Under the pieces are notes generated by a model that made no database searches, was not told the origin of the DNA, and was given only the letters and a program-made list of their open reading frames with translations. Shown here one piece after another: positions 1 through 8,298 of a stretch of 64,000 nt of DNA. Where the stretch lies: positions 406,031 to 470,030 of the forward strand of contig NZ_JALPKO010000001.1 of NCBI RefSeq assembly GCF_023195885.1, written 5' to 3'. The position numbers and the translations under genes are program-made. This DNA comes from Methylonatrum kenyense (GTDB lineage: Bacteria; Pseudomonadota; Gammaproteobacteria; Nitrococcales; Aquisalimonadaceae). Each line of letters opens with the position of its first letter. Positions within the stretch are counted from its first letter, which is position 1.

Positions 1-1
1 A

Positions 2-790
2 ATAGTTGACAGGGGGCTATCAGAACTAAAAGAATACTGGCCTTTCGTTGCAACATCAAACTCATTTTATTTCCACTTTGGAGCGGGCAGACCGGTTTCC
101 GGAAAATCAGAAATGGCGGAATTAATAAATGCATCAATTTCCGGAGGCGAGGTTAAAAACTGGGCAGGATTCGAATCTGTTCCCGAAGGGAACGTCGATG
201 CAGTGATGAGTGAGATCCGTGCTTTTTGGGAGCAAGGCGCGCAGGAAAAACAGGCCGAGGAGAAAAAACAGGCTGCAGAGACTCAGGCGAGCGAAGAAGG
301 CGATAGTACGAAGCAGGAGCGCAATGACCAAACGCGCCAGCGCGATACTCCGGCAGCCTTCCGTAGCGACGGATACGCGAGGTCACAACTGATCGAAGCC
401 ATCTACTCCGGAAATACACAACGGTTCATCCCCGCCGACCACGGCCTATATTTACTTAGCTTTGCAACGATGTTTTACCACGCAGAAGGCGATCACGCTT
501 GCAACATTGCAGTCTCGGCACCTGCGTTGACGACGCTAACAACGTTGGGCACAACTGATGCGCTGAGCATCCTAATGGGGCCTATGCTTGAGGCGCACCG
601 ACGAGGTAGCCGAGGACGCGATCAAGCATTCGTCGACGGCGCGAGAGCTGGAGAGCAGGGCATGGTGGCTGGCATGGAAGCCGAGGGCTCAGGTCAAAAC
701 GATGCTCGTTTATTTTACTCGCGACACGGCTGCGCAACCCCTGTGGCCAAGAGATTCTTCATTAACTTCAACCAGTTCGTCCTGCGGTGA
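2..790 (+). CDS. Hypothetical protein, 5' end beyond the window
   Basis: The frame is open from base 2, so the true start lies outside the window; the first in-frame ATG is at 113 (225 residues from there to the TGA at 788-790). A strongly charged, Glu/Lys/Gln-rich stretch (about residues 78-116 counted from the window edge) looks like a coiled or disordered linker between two more globular parts. The C-terminal half carries a run of small and hydrophobic residues (ACNIAVSAPALTTLTTLGTT). No signal peptide or known motif is recognised. The first 500 bases are visibly more AT-rich than the chromosome downstream, and an IS remnant follows, so horizontal acquisition is plausible. The function is unknown. 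Confidence 0.6.
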   Translation: MVDRGLSELKEYWPFVATSNSFYFHFGAGRPVSGKSEMAELINASISGGEVKNWAGFESVPEGNVDAVMSEIRAFWEQGAQEKQAEEKKQAAETQASEEGDSTKQERNDQTRQRDTPAAFRSDGYARSQLIEAIYSGNTQRFIPADHGLYLLSFATMFYHAEGDHACNIAVSAPALTTLTTLGTTDALSILMGPMLEAHRRGSRGRDQAFVDGARAGEQGMVAGMEAEGSGQNDARLFYSRHGCATPVAKRFFINFNQFVLR

Positions 791-810
791 GGGCTGAGAC
801 ATCCATAGAT

Positions 811-836
811 TTCCGCCGAAGCCTGACTTGGCGGAA
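811..836 (+). other. Hairpin after the first gene
   Basis: TTCCGCC pairs with GGCGGAA and, after a one-base bulge, AAG pairs with CTT around a CCTGA loop. It lies 20 bases past the stop codon at 790. There is no U-run after the stem, only AAAACTT, so it may be a processing or weak termination structure rather than a classical terminator. Confidence 0.3.
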
Positions 837-972
837 AACTTATGAGTGTCCTGAACGTCTTTGAACTTCCTTACTTTGCCAAAACTGGCGATCTGGCGCC
901 CCAAAAATCAACGATTATCGTAGCTTTATCAGACTTTTATAGGTTATTCAGAGGCGACGGGGAGGTCCGACG

Positions 973-1129
973 TTGAACATTCGCCTGTACACTAACGCGA
1001 CGCCAACACCGAAGATCCGGGCCTACATTCCAGTCGTCCGATAAGAGCATCCGGGAGCTCGCCAAAGATCTGGGCATCTCGATGAATACCGAACGTCACT
1101 GGCGCAACCGAAAGAAAAATCTGTGGGTG
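973..1129 (+). pseudogene. IS481-like transposase remnant (N-terminus only)
   Basis: A GGGGAGG ribosome binding site at about 959-965 is followed by a TTG start and a frame reading NIRLYTNATPTPKIRAYI. One inserted C at 1030 then shifts the frame, which continues as QSSDKSIRELAKDLGISM and NTERHWRNRK. Joined, this matches the helix-turn-helix N-terminus typical of IS481-family transposases (MNIRLH..TTPxIRAYIQ.S...REL...LGIS..T.RRWR). The similarity is lost after about 1123, where a short tandem duplication (cccagatttcgt, 1130-1153) begins. The catalytic DDE part is absent, so this is a dead fragment. The family name rests on remembered motif similarity, not a search. Confidence 0.6.
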
Positions 1130-1181
1130 TCCCAGATTTCGTCCCAGATTTCGCAGATCGGATTTCGCCAAGATTTCGCTA

Positions 1182-2828
1182 TCAGGCCAGGCCTGCTTCA
1201 TCCATCAGCCGCATCAGTTTGCGACGGGCGCGGTAACGGTCTCGTATGCCGCTGATCCAGGTGTCCGTGGTTTCACCCGGCGCGAGGGAGACCGCATCAC
1301 GCATCAGCGGCACCAATTTCGCATAGGTGTTGGCGTTGGCATCAGGCAGCTTCAAGTCCGCCGCACACCGTAGCATGCCGGCGGCATCAACGGGATGCGT
1401 CCGACGGATTCGGCGCGCGAGCGAGACGAGCACATCGGGGCTTGCCGCTTGCGCGGCTGCGAGTTGCCGGGCCGCGTCGAAATCCTCATCCAGCATCAGC
1501 AAGGTCAGCCGCAGGCTGGCATCATGGCGCCCATCTTCCAGGCGACGTTCCCGGCCGGCCACCACATCCAACGCCTCGCCACGCAAGGCCGGCCAGTTTT
1601 CGCCCGCACTATCCTTCAAGCGGCTCCAGGACATACCGTCGGGGTGGCCGACGAAATCGTCCCACAGCAGTCGCCGAGCCTCGTCCGTCAAGCCCGCCCG
1701 CTGGAACTCCTCGGCGGCAAGAACGCGCATACCCGACCGGTCCGGATGGGCTTTCAGGCCGCGCTCGGCCCATTGCAGTGCCAGCGCATCATGCCCGAAG
1801 TCCCGACAGGCCGCCACGATCCGCTCGAAGGCGTAACCCGAGGACAGGTCGCGACTGAGCACCGCTAGCAAGGCATCGAAATCTCCGCGGACCCGGCTCA
1901 GTTCCTCGTACCGGCTCACCACCGAAAACTCGCTGCCATCGCGGGCACTGGCGGTCACCCCGCGCTCTGCTGGTTGCGCCAGGGACTTGTACTCGCGTTC
2001 GACACGCCTGGCGTAATCCGCCTGGCCCCGCTCGCCCAGCACAGGCCAGTAGGCGTCCAGCGGGAACAGCCCCCAGTCGTCGTGCCGCTTCAGCCCATGC
2101 AGCGCCCTGGCCAGCTTCAACCCATCCGGGCGAGCGGCCTCGGCAGCGCGGGCATGGAGCGTCGCGAACGCGAAAATGCCCTCGCCGATGGTGCCAGCCG
2201 AATCATCGGCATTGCGGTAAATCCGTAGCAGGCGCTCCACCGCGTATGCAGCAAGGTGGAAACATTGCTGCGGATTCCGACCAAGCAGGCCGTCGAGCAT
2301 GGTCAGCGGCTCGTGCAAGCGCTCACCGAAATCCAGGCTGCGGCGGTAATCCAGGAACCCTCTGACGCGCAGCATCGCCGCCAGTGCCTGCTTGAGCTCA
2401 GCGGGGTCACTGGCGAGTCGCAGCCGCAGGCTCCTGGCTAGTCCGGGGTCGTCCATCGCCGCCTCGTGCAACCAGTTGGCCAACTGCGCCGCCGGTTGGC
2501 GGCGCAGCAAGGACAACAGATCATCTTTCGGGGCATCCGCAGGCGTCGAACCATCCCCGTCCAGCCAGATCAGGCTGGCTGCCACCAGGTGCTTGCAGAA
2601 ACTGCCATCGGCGGCGGCCGGACAACTGCAATTCCACTGCGGCTCGCCCTCATCCTCCCGGTACCAGAGCCGATAGCGGGCCGTGCCCCGAGCGTCCGCA
2701 ACGAAACCGGTATTCGACCGTTCCGACAAGGTCACCAGCCCGTCGCGGAAATAGCCGACGCCGCGCTCAATGGCCGCCTCTCCGGCAAGGTCCACCAGCA
2801 TTGGTTCGTCCAGAATCGGCATGATCAC
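1182..2828 (-). CDS. SWIM zinc-finger domain protein
   Basis: A 548-residue protein whose N-terminal region carries a SWIM zinc-binding motif: C67-x-C69-x8-C78-x-H80 (WNCSCP...FCKH). SWIM modules are thought to bind DNA or proteins. The rest is a long, mostly helical region with weakly repeated Leu/Ala/Arg-rich segments but no recognised catalytic motif. The GTG at 2828-2826 overlaps the TGA of the upstream RelE-like toxin gene (GTGA), so translational coupling is likely; an ATG two codons inside (2822) is an alternative start. It is therefore the third gene of an antitoxin-toxin-SWIM operon read leftward. A nucleic-acid role is inference. Confidence 0.8.
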   Translation of the reverse strand: MIMPILDEPMLVDLAGEAAIERGVGYFRDGLVTLSERSNTGFVADARGTARYRLWYREDEGEPQWNCSCPAAADGSFCKHLVAASLIWLDGDGSTPADAPKDDLLSLLRRQPAAQLANWLHEAAMDDPGLARSLRLRLASDPAELKQALAAMLRVRGFLDYRRSLDFGERLHEPLTMLDGLLGRNPQQCFHLAAYAVERLLRIYRNADDSAGTIGEGIFAFATLHARAAEAARPDGLKLARALHGLKRHDDWGLFPLDAYWPVLGERGQADYARRVEREYKSLAQPAERGVTASARDGSEFSVVSRYEELSRVRGDFDALLAVLSRDLSSGYAFERIVAACRDFGHDALALQWAERGLKAHPDRSGMRVLAAEEFQRAGLTDEARRLLWDDFVGHPDGMSWSRLKDSAGENWPALRGEALDVVAGRERRLEDGRHDASLRLTLLMLDEDFDAARQLAAAQAASPDVLVSLARRIRRTHPVDAAGMLRCAADLKLPDANANTYAKLVPLMRDAVSLAPGETTDTWISGIRDRYRARRKLMRLMDEAGLA

Positions 2829-3088
2829 CTGCGCTCGTACGCGTGCTTTCGGTGAGCAACCTTCACGACCGTCACGACCGGCAACGGATCCCTTACCTCA
2901 TAGATGATCCGGTACACGCCCTGCCGAATCCGATAGCGCTCCTGCCCGGAGAGCTTTTCGCTGCCAGCCGGACGGGGATTTTCCCGCAGTTCCTCGATGC
3001 GCCGAAGGATGCGGGCGACGTCCATGTTGGGAATCGGCCGAAGATCCTTCGCGACCGATTTCCTGAAGACGAGCTCATAGCTTGCCAT
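2825..3088 (-). CDS. relE: RelE/ParE-family toxin
   Basis: An 87-residue protein with the usual RelE/ParE size and layout: an N-terminal beta strand (YELVFRKSVAKDL), a helical hairpin with LRENPRPAGSEKL, then RYRIRQGVYRIIYEV and the basic C-terminus VAHRKHAYERR. In RelE enzymes such C-terminal Arg/Lys/Tyr residues contribute to ribosome-dependent mRNA cleavage. The start lies 14 bp inside the antitoxin gene 3075-3308, and the stop overlaps the GTG of the SWIM gene. The antitoxin-first order and overlap are typical of a type II module. Whether it is active, and whether it is RelE- or ParE-like, cannot be told from sequence. Confidence 0.85.
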   Translation of the reverse strand: MASYELVFRKSVAKDLRPIPNMDVARILRRIEELRENPRPAGSEKLSGQERYRIRQGVYRIIYEVRDPLPVVTVVKVAHRKHAYERR

Positions 3089-3308
3089 GCACCTTCAGGT
3101 CCTCGAGCAGCGCTTCATAGCTCATCGTCGGCTCGGACACCCGTTCGTCGAATGCCGCGAGGTCTTCCTGATCCTCGGCCAAGGCGGCACGAACAGCGTC
3201 GTTGACAAGGTCAGAGATCGAGCGGTGCGTGTGGGCGGCCTTAAGCCTTAACGCCGCATGTAACTGCGGATCGAAGTAAACCGTGGAACGCTTAGAGGGT
3301 TCGCTCAT
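3075..3308 (-). CDS. relB: Ribbon-helix-helix antitoxin
   Basis: A 77-residue protein with a ribbon-helix-helix DNA-binding N-terminus: KRSTVYFDPQLHAALRLKAA forms the strand and first helix, and HRSISDLVNDAVRAAL the second helix. The acidic C-terminal tail (residues 46-77, AEDQEDLAAFDERVSEPTM...) is the usual toxin-wrapping segment. It is the first gene of the leftward module and overlaps the toxin gene by 14 bp. Such antitoxins normally repress their own promoter, expected just upstream (3309-3400), though no clear operator was picked out there. Confidence 0.85.
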   Translation of the reverse strand: MSEPSKRSTVYFDPQLHAALRLKAAHTHRSISDLVNDAVRAALAEDQEDLAAFDERVSEPTMSYEALLEDLKVHGKL

Positions 3309-3513
3309 GGCCAGGTCCAGAATCCGAGAACAGCAAGGAGCCTGGCATCATGACGTCAAAGCGTCAAACGCGCAGAAGGGAACATCATGACTTCGTCCGA
3401 TCGAGGGGTTCTACCCCGCCCCACCTCCCGGTGTCGGGGCTCTCTGAATCACTCTGCGGCGGCGGCCGCTCCCGTCATCAACCAGACACTGCATCACTGC
3501 CATGCCGCGTCAT

Positions 3514-3711
3514 TCAGGCCGCCACCTGCTCAAACGTGAAATGCGGTATATCCGTCCGCTCACTGGCATGCTCAAGCGTGATAGCGCAAATGTTTCCGTC
3601 CTTGTCAACGTCCAGCAGGGTGTTTGGGTCGAGGTCTCGCGTTTCCACGATTTCGCTCGCTCGCAGCTCGATATAGAGCGTGTCCGTATCCTGAAAGTAT
3701 TGGACCTTCAT
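3514..3711 (-). CDS. DUF2283 family protein
   Basis: A 65-residue protein with the DUF2283 pattern: MKVQYFQDTDTLYIEL, an acidic turn (VETRDLDPNTLLDVDKDGNI) and CAITLEHASER. The start ATG overlaps the stop of the upstream small gene (ATGA, 3708-3711), so the two are co-translated. DUF2283 genes are commonly found right behind a small basic partner in a toxin-antitoxin-like arrangement, with DUF2283 as the suspected antitoxin. That role is inference from context; the domain is not biochemically defined here. Confidence 0.8.
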   Translation of the reverse strand: MKVQYFQDTDTLYIELRASEIVETRDLDPNTLLDVDKDGNICAITLEHASERTDIPHFTFEQVAA

Positions 3712-3947
3712 CCCTGCCCACCTCGTCGGTCAAAAAAAGCGTTATGGACTGTTTCACCATCGGCCAGGAGCACGACGCGAAGCCAACGATTATCCGCTTC
3801 AGGGATTTGTCCCCATCGACGGATCCGGCCATCAGCCTGAATACGCTCGCGATCAGGCTTACTAACCACTCGCTCGATCCAGCCCAGCTTGATGCTGGAC
3901 CGGTCAGGGCGAGCACGCATGGCTTCAAAATAACGTGTCACTTTCAT
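3708..3947 (-). CDS. Small basic partner of DUF2283 (putative toxin, DUF4258-like)
   Basis: A 79-residue basic protein starting MKVTRYFEAMRARPDR, followed by WIERVVSKPDRERIQADGRIRRWGQIPEADNRWLRVVLLADGETVHNAFFDR. The pattern of a central WIxxVxxxPxxxxxQxDGRIRRWG element and a C-terminal VRVV...T(V/A)HxAFxDR strand is like small RelE/BrnT-size proteins that pair with DUF2283. It overlaps the DUF2283 gene by 4 bp. The toxin assignment comes from size, charge and neighbour only. Confidence 0.7.
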   Translation of the reverse strand: MKVTRYFEAMRARPDRSSIKLGWIERVVSKPDRERIQADGRIRRWGQIPEADNRWLRVVLLADGETVHNAFFDRRGGQG

Positions 3948-3998
3948 TGGATGCCAGCACCTCCCTGTTCCGGCATCGCTCCTGGTTTCTGCCTCAGT

Positions 3999-4715
3999 CT
4001 AGCCGCACTTGCTGTCCCCACAATTCAAACAGGTCATGCAGCCATCCATCATCACCGCGGCCTTGGTGTTGCACTTGGCGCAGAGAGTGGCGCTTTCGGG
4101 GAATTCGGTGGCGGTGTCGCTGGCGGCGTTGCCTTCCTCGGCGAATTCGACCTCGCCACGCAGTTCGGCCTTTTTCTGTTCGATGAAGGTCTTCTGGTGG
4201 TGGTCCAGCTCGTCGTCGATCATGCCGATCTTGCGCAGGTGGCGTTCGATGACATCACCGATTTCGGCCACCAGCGAGGGCATGAACTTGCCGCCCTTCT
4301 TGAAGTAGCCGCCGCGGGGGTCGAACACCGCCTTCAGCTCTTCGGCCAGGAAGGTGCAGTCGCCGCCCTTGCGGAACACCGCCGAGACGATGCGGGTGAG
4401 TGCGACGATCCACTGGAAGTGGTCCATGTTCTTCGAGTTGATGAAGATCTCGAAGGGCCGGCGCAGCTCGTGGTCGGTGCCCTCGTTCAGCACCATGTCG
4501 TTGATGGTGACGTACAGCGCATGCTCGGAGAGCGGCGTCTTCACCTTGTAGGTGCTGCCCTCCAGGTATTCCGGGCGCTGCAGCAGCTCACTCATGTGCT
4601 CGATGTCGGGGGCGTTGGCGGCCTCGGTGGGGACCGCTTCGGCGGAACCGGTCTGTTCCGCCACGTCCTTGACCACTTCGTAGCCGACGATCTTGCTGTC
4701 TATCTTGATGGCCAT
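3999..4715 (-). CDS. nrdJb: NrdJ-associated TSCPD protein (class II RNR small partner)
   Basis: A 238-residue protein containing a TSCPD-type domain (about residues 40-175: YKVKTPLSEHALYVTINDM, the FEIFINSKN region, HFQWIVALTRIVSAVFRKGG) and a C-terminal zinc-ribbon-like cluster with C212, C215, C229 and C232 plus C226 and C237. In Pseudomonas the class II reductase is split in the same way into NrdJa (catalytic) and NrdJb (TSCPD); the Cys-rich tail is expected to help re-reduce the active site. It lies 20 bp after nrdJ and is surely in the same transcript. Start ATG 4715-4713. Confidence 0.9.
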   Translation of the reverse strand: MAIKIDSKIVGYEVVKDVAEQTGSAEAVPTEAANAPDIEHMSELLQRPEYLEGSTYKVKTPLSEHALYVTINDMVLNEGTDHELRRPFEIFINSKNMDHFQWIVALTRIVSAVFRKGGDCTFLAEELKAVFDPRGGYFKKGGKFMPSLVAEIGDVIERHLRKIGMIDDELDHHQKTFIEQKKAELRGEVEFAEEGNAASDTATEFPESATLCAKCNTKAAVMMDGCMTCLNCGDSKCG

Positions 4716-4735
4716 GTCATTTACCTCGTGCGGAA

Positions 4736-7700
4736 TCAGAATTTGCCGTAGTAGCCTTCTTTCAGGGCGTCGAACAGGTTGGCGGCGGTGTGAATCTCGC
4801 CGTCGTACTCGATCTCGTCGCCGCCCTTGGCCTCCACCTTGGTGCCGTCGGACAATTCGAAGCGGTAGGTGGTGTTGTCCAGGTCACTTTCCTTGACCAG
4901 CACGCCCTGGAAGGCCTCCGGGTTGAAGCGGAACGTGGTGCAGCCCTTCAGGCCCTTCTCGTAGGCGTAGCGGTAGATGTCCTTGAAGTCCTCGTAGGGA
5001 TACTCGGTGGGCACGTTGGCCGTCTTCGAGATCGAGGAATCCACCCACTTCTGCGCCGCCGCCTGGATGTCCACATGCTGCTTGGGCGTGATGTCATCGG
5101 CGGTGATGAAGTAGTCCGGCAGCGCGCTCTCGCCCTCCTCCGGGTACGGCTTGGCATCGGCATCAATGAAGGTGCGGTAGGCCAGCAGCTCGAAGGAGAA
5201 CACGTCCACCTTTTCCTTCGACTTCTTGCCCTCGCGGATCACGTTGCGGAAATAGTGATGCGCAAAGCTCGGCTCGATGCCGTTGCTGGCGTTATTGGCC
5301 AGCGACAGCGAGATCGTGCCGGTGGGCGCGATGGAGCTGTGGTGGGTGAAGCGGCAGCCCTTCTCGGCGATTGCATCGATGACAGCCGAATCCACCTCGG
5401 CGACGCGCTGCATGTAGCGGCTGTATTTCGCCAGCAGCACCCGTCCCTTGATCGTGTCGCCTTCCTTGTAGCCGTCCTTCGCCATTTCCGGGCGCTGGGC
5501 CAGCATTTCCTTGGTGACCGTGTAGTCCTCGTCCATGATCGGCGCCGGGCCCTTTTCCTCGGCCAGTTGCACGCCAGTCTGCCAGCCCACCAGGGCCATC
5601 TGCTTGGCGACTTCCTCGGTGAAGGCCACCGAACGCTCGTCGCCGTACTGCATGCCCATCATCGTGACGGTGCTGCCCAGGCCCAGGAAGCCCATGCCGT
5701 GGCGGCGCTTGCGTTCGATTTCGGCGCGCTGCTGCGGCAGCGGCAGGCCGTTGATCTCCACCACGTTGTCCAGCATGCGGGTAAACACCGAGACCACTTC
5801 CCGGTACTCGTCCCAGTCGAACCAGGCCTTGGGCGTGAACGGGTCGCGCACGAACTTGGTCAGGTTGACCGAACCGAGCAGGCAGGCGCCGTAGGGCGGC
5901 AATGGCTGTTCGCCGCAGGGGTTGGTGGCGCGGATGTTTTCGCAGAACCAGTTGTTGTTCATCTCGTTGACGCGGTCGATGAGGATGAACCCGGGTTCGG
6001 CGAAGTCGTAGGTGGAGGTCATGATCATGTCCCACAGCCGGCGCGCCTTGACGGTGCGCTGGATGCGACAGGCAACCAGGCCTTCCTCGTTGCTGACATA
6101 ACCGTCGCGGCTCGGCCATTCCCGCCACTGCACCAGGCTGGTGTCATCCAGATCGATGCCGTCGGTTTCCACTTCCTTCGGCGACAGCGGGAACACCAGC
6201 GGCCAGTCCGCGTCCTGGTCCACCGCCTTCATGAACTCGTCGGTGATCAGCAGGCTCAGGTTGAACTGCCGCAGGCGGCCGTCCTCTCGCTTGGCGCGGA
6301 TGAAGTCCATGACGTCCGGATGGCCGACGTCGAAGGTCGCCATCTGCGCGCCACGGCGGCCGCCGGCCGAAGACACCGTAAAGCACATCTTGTCGTAGAT
6401 ATCCATGAACGACAGCGAGCCCGAGGTGTAAGCGCCGGCGCCGGAGACATAGGCGCCGCGATGCCGCAGGGTCGAAAATTCATAGCCAATGCCGCAATTG
6501 TGGATGACCATCAGGCCACCCTCACCGGCGAGGTAGTTGTTGTGCCTTTCGACGGTGAAGTCGTAGAAGGTCTCGCCGATATCGAGGCCTTTCTCTACCG
6601 ATTCCACCGGTCGCAACGTCCGCGCGAGAGAGATTTGTCCAGCCAGGTGCGGAAAACGTTCGAGCCAACGGTCCAGCCAGACCCGGCTGATGACAGTCTT
6701 GCGATGGTAGCCATGATAGAAACCAAGGCGCTGCCGCTCGGCGTGACCGAGGCCCTTGACCTCGCCCTCCAGGGCCTGGGTCAGGACGCCGGGTAAACAG
6801 TACATATCGTACTGTCCGGCCTGGCTCGCATGTTCACGAATGCGATTCCGCTTGCCGCTATCGGCCATGAACGACGAAATCACTCGCAGGAACGAGGAAT
6901 CCGAGATCTTCAGTGAGACGCCACCGCTGTCACGGATGGTGTTGCCGTTGTAGACGTGGCTGCGCGGCTTCCGATGCGTCACCCCGCCATGCACTCCGAA
7001 CAGGCCCAAGAGGTGCTTCAACTCCTCGGCAAATGCCGAATTCTGGGTCGCGATCGTGACGCTGCCCCGCTCCCGACTGACCGTGCCATCGGTATCAATC
7101 AGCCCCGCCAGGAACGGCAGGAAATACTGATCCGGCCGTTCGGCCACCCAACGGGGTACGTGCAGGGTCGCGGTCTTGCAACCGACCTGATCATCGATCA
7201 ACTCCGCCGCCCGGCTGGCTTCGAAACTCGATACCGTGTAATCCCAGACAGCGGTGCCGTTCGGTGTCGCCGATTCCACAACCTGCGCCGTGGAACCGCA
7301 GAATCCGCGGAAAAACGCGGCATACCGTTCCACCACTTCCCGTTCTGCCGCACGGATCTTGAAAATCAGGCGCTGACCAGCGGCGCTGGCCCGGCGAGCC
7401 CAGGCCGTGCGACTCGGCTTGTAGGTGAACTGCTTGGCATAGGCACTGCCGTCGCCAAGGTGCGCACCGGCAAACCATGCCTGGCCAGCAGACGCATTAT
7501 CTGCCGCCCAGGCAAACGCGTGATGGACGAGCCCGTCCGTCTCGGCGACTTCGTCGGCCCGAACGTAGGCCAGCCGTTCGTTACGGTAGACCAGAACCGG
7601 ATGCTTGACCGAGGTCTTCAGCACGGTACCGGCAGACCGAATGGCGATATTTTCGCTGCGGGGCACACGCGTCACCATGTGCTTTTCGATGCGACGCATC

Positions 7701-8209
7701 TCGAAGGCACCACTATCGCGGTCATAGCAGAGCATCATGCCGTGCCGCTCCCTAACCGCCCGCTCGGCGGTCACGGCACCGTGTTCGGTAACAACCGTGG
7801 TCTCGGGGGCCACACAACCCGCCTTCAGCGTCAGCCCCGCCTCGTGGACCTTCTGCAGGATGTCGTCCATCGAGTCGCCGATGGTGCCGGAGACCGTGCA
7901 GTTGATGGTGCTGGTCGCAGGCTTGTGTTCCTGAGCGCCGGCATTGGACGTGATGCGGCCGGCCGGAATCGCGCCGTGACGCAGCGCCCAGAGGAACTTG
8001 CCGTACCACTCGCGGCGCAGTTCCTCGGTGGTTTCCACCTCGGCCAGCGCCTCGGCCACCCGTCGCCAGGTGTGGTCGACGGTCTCGTCGATGACGCGAC
8101 CGTCCTTGGCCTTGAGCCGGTATTTCTTGTCCCAGATGTCCATCGAGGCACTCTGGATTTCTATCTCCGCAGCGTTGGCCGGCAGCGTCTTTGCAGTGGC
8201 GGTGGTCAT
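4736..8209 (-). CDS. nrdJ: Adenosylcobalamin-dependent ribonucleotide reductase with intein
   Basis: The class II ribonucleotide reductase alpha chain, which makes dNTPs with or without oxygen using coenzyme B12. The precursor is 1157 residues; removing a 440-residue intein (6497-7816) leaves a 717-residue enzyme of normal size. Visible reductase motifs include TINCTVSGT (N-terminal redox Cys), the KAG/CGIGYEFS junction, SSAGGRRGAQM, NPCGEQPLPPYGACLLGS (radical Cys site) and the C-terminal substrate-barrel part APTGTISLSL. The chosen start ATG (8209) has AGGGAG 10 bases upstream; the frame stays open further upstream, but that stretch covers the NrdR boxes. The TSCPD partner is next door. Regulation by NrdR is predicted from boxes at 8299-8345. 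Confidence 0.95.
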   Translation of the reverse strand: MTTATAKTLPANAAEIEIQSASMDIWDKKYRLKAKDGRVIDETVDHTWRRVAEALAEVETTEELRREWYGKFLWALRHGAIPAGRITSNAGAQEHKPATSTINCTVSGTIGDSMDDILQKVHEAGLTLKAGCVAPETTVVTEHGAVTAERAVRERHGMMLCYDRDSGAFEMRRIEKHMVTRVPRSENIAIRSAGTVLKTSVKHPVLVYRNERLAYVRADEVAETDGLVHHAFAWAADNASAGQAWFAGAHLGDGSAYAKQFTYKPSRTAWARRASAAGQRLIFKIRAAEREVVERYAAFFRGFCGSTAQVVESATPNGTAVWDYTVSSFEASRAAELIDDQVGCKTATLHVPRWVAERPDQYFLPFLAGLIDTDGTVSRERGSVTIATQNSAFAEELKHLLGLFGVHGGVTHRKPRSHVYNGNTIRDSGGVSLKISDSSFLRVISSFMADSGKRNRIREHASQAGQYDMYCLPGVLTQALEGEVKGLGHAERQRLGFYHGYHRKTVISRVWLDRWLERFPHLAGQISLARTLRPVESVEKGLDIGETFYDFTVERHNNYLAGEGGLMVIHNCGIGYEFSTLRHRGAYVSGAGAYTSGSLSFMDIYDKMCFTVSSAGGRRGAQMATFDVGHPDVMDFIRAKREDGRLRQFNLSLLITDEFMKAVDQDADWPLVFPLSPKEVETDGIDLDDTSLVQWREWPSRDGYVSNEEGLVACRIQRTVKARRLWDMIMTSTYDFAEPGFILIDRVNEMNNNWFCENIRATNPCGEQPLPPYGACLLGSVNLTKFVRDPFTPKAWFDWDEYREVVSVFTRMLDNVVEINGLPLPQQRAEIERKRRHGMGFLGLGSTVTMMGMQYGDERSVAFTEEVAKQMALVGWQTGVQLAEEKGPAPIMDEDYTVTKEMLAQRPEMAKDGYKEGDTIKGRVLLAKYSRYMQRVAEVDSAVIDAIAEKGCRFTHHSSIAPTGTISLSLANNASNGIEPSFAHHYFRNVIREGKKSKEKVDVFSFELLAYRTFIDADAKPYPEEGESALPDYFITADDITPKQHVDIQAAAQKWVDSSISKTANVPTEYPYEDFKDIYRYAYEKGLKGCTTFRFNPEAFQGVLVKESDLDNTTYRFELSDGTKVEAKGGDEIEYDGEIHTAANLFDALKEGYYGKF
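6497..7816 (-). other. Intein with LAGLIDADG homing endonuclease, inside NrdJ
   Basis: A 440-residue in-frame insertion between Gly131 and the conserved Cys of the reductase motif CGIGYEFS. It begins with Cys (CVAPETTV, block A), has SVKHPVLVY (block B), two LAGLIDADG-type motifs, WFAGAHLGDGS (intein residues 114-124) and FLAGLIDTDGT (235-245), a block F reading YDFTVERHNNYLAGEGG, and ends in VIHN followed by Cys+1. All residues needed for class 1 protein splicing (Cys1, block B His, penultimate His, terminal Asn, Cys+1) are present, and both endonuclease aspartates are kept, so both splicing and homing may be active. Confidence 0.95.
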
Positions 8210-8298
8210 GTCCGGGCGTCTCCCTCGGTCGGAATGGCGATAGGTCAGTGACTTGCCCTGCTTATCCACAGGGTGCCCACAGGCGATGCACTGGAAAA

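Noticed and set aside
1130..1153. Short tandem repeat cccagatttcgt x2 considered as a CRISPR or iteron start
   Set aside because: Only two units, no spacers, and no cas or rep genes.
4790..6796. 668-codon open frame on the plus strand opposite nrdJ, and a further one at 6956-8251
   Set aside because: Both lie antiparallel to a certain gene, have no ribosome binding site and are rich in His/Val/Gly/Arg, as is usual for shadow frames in high-GC DNA.
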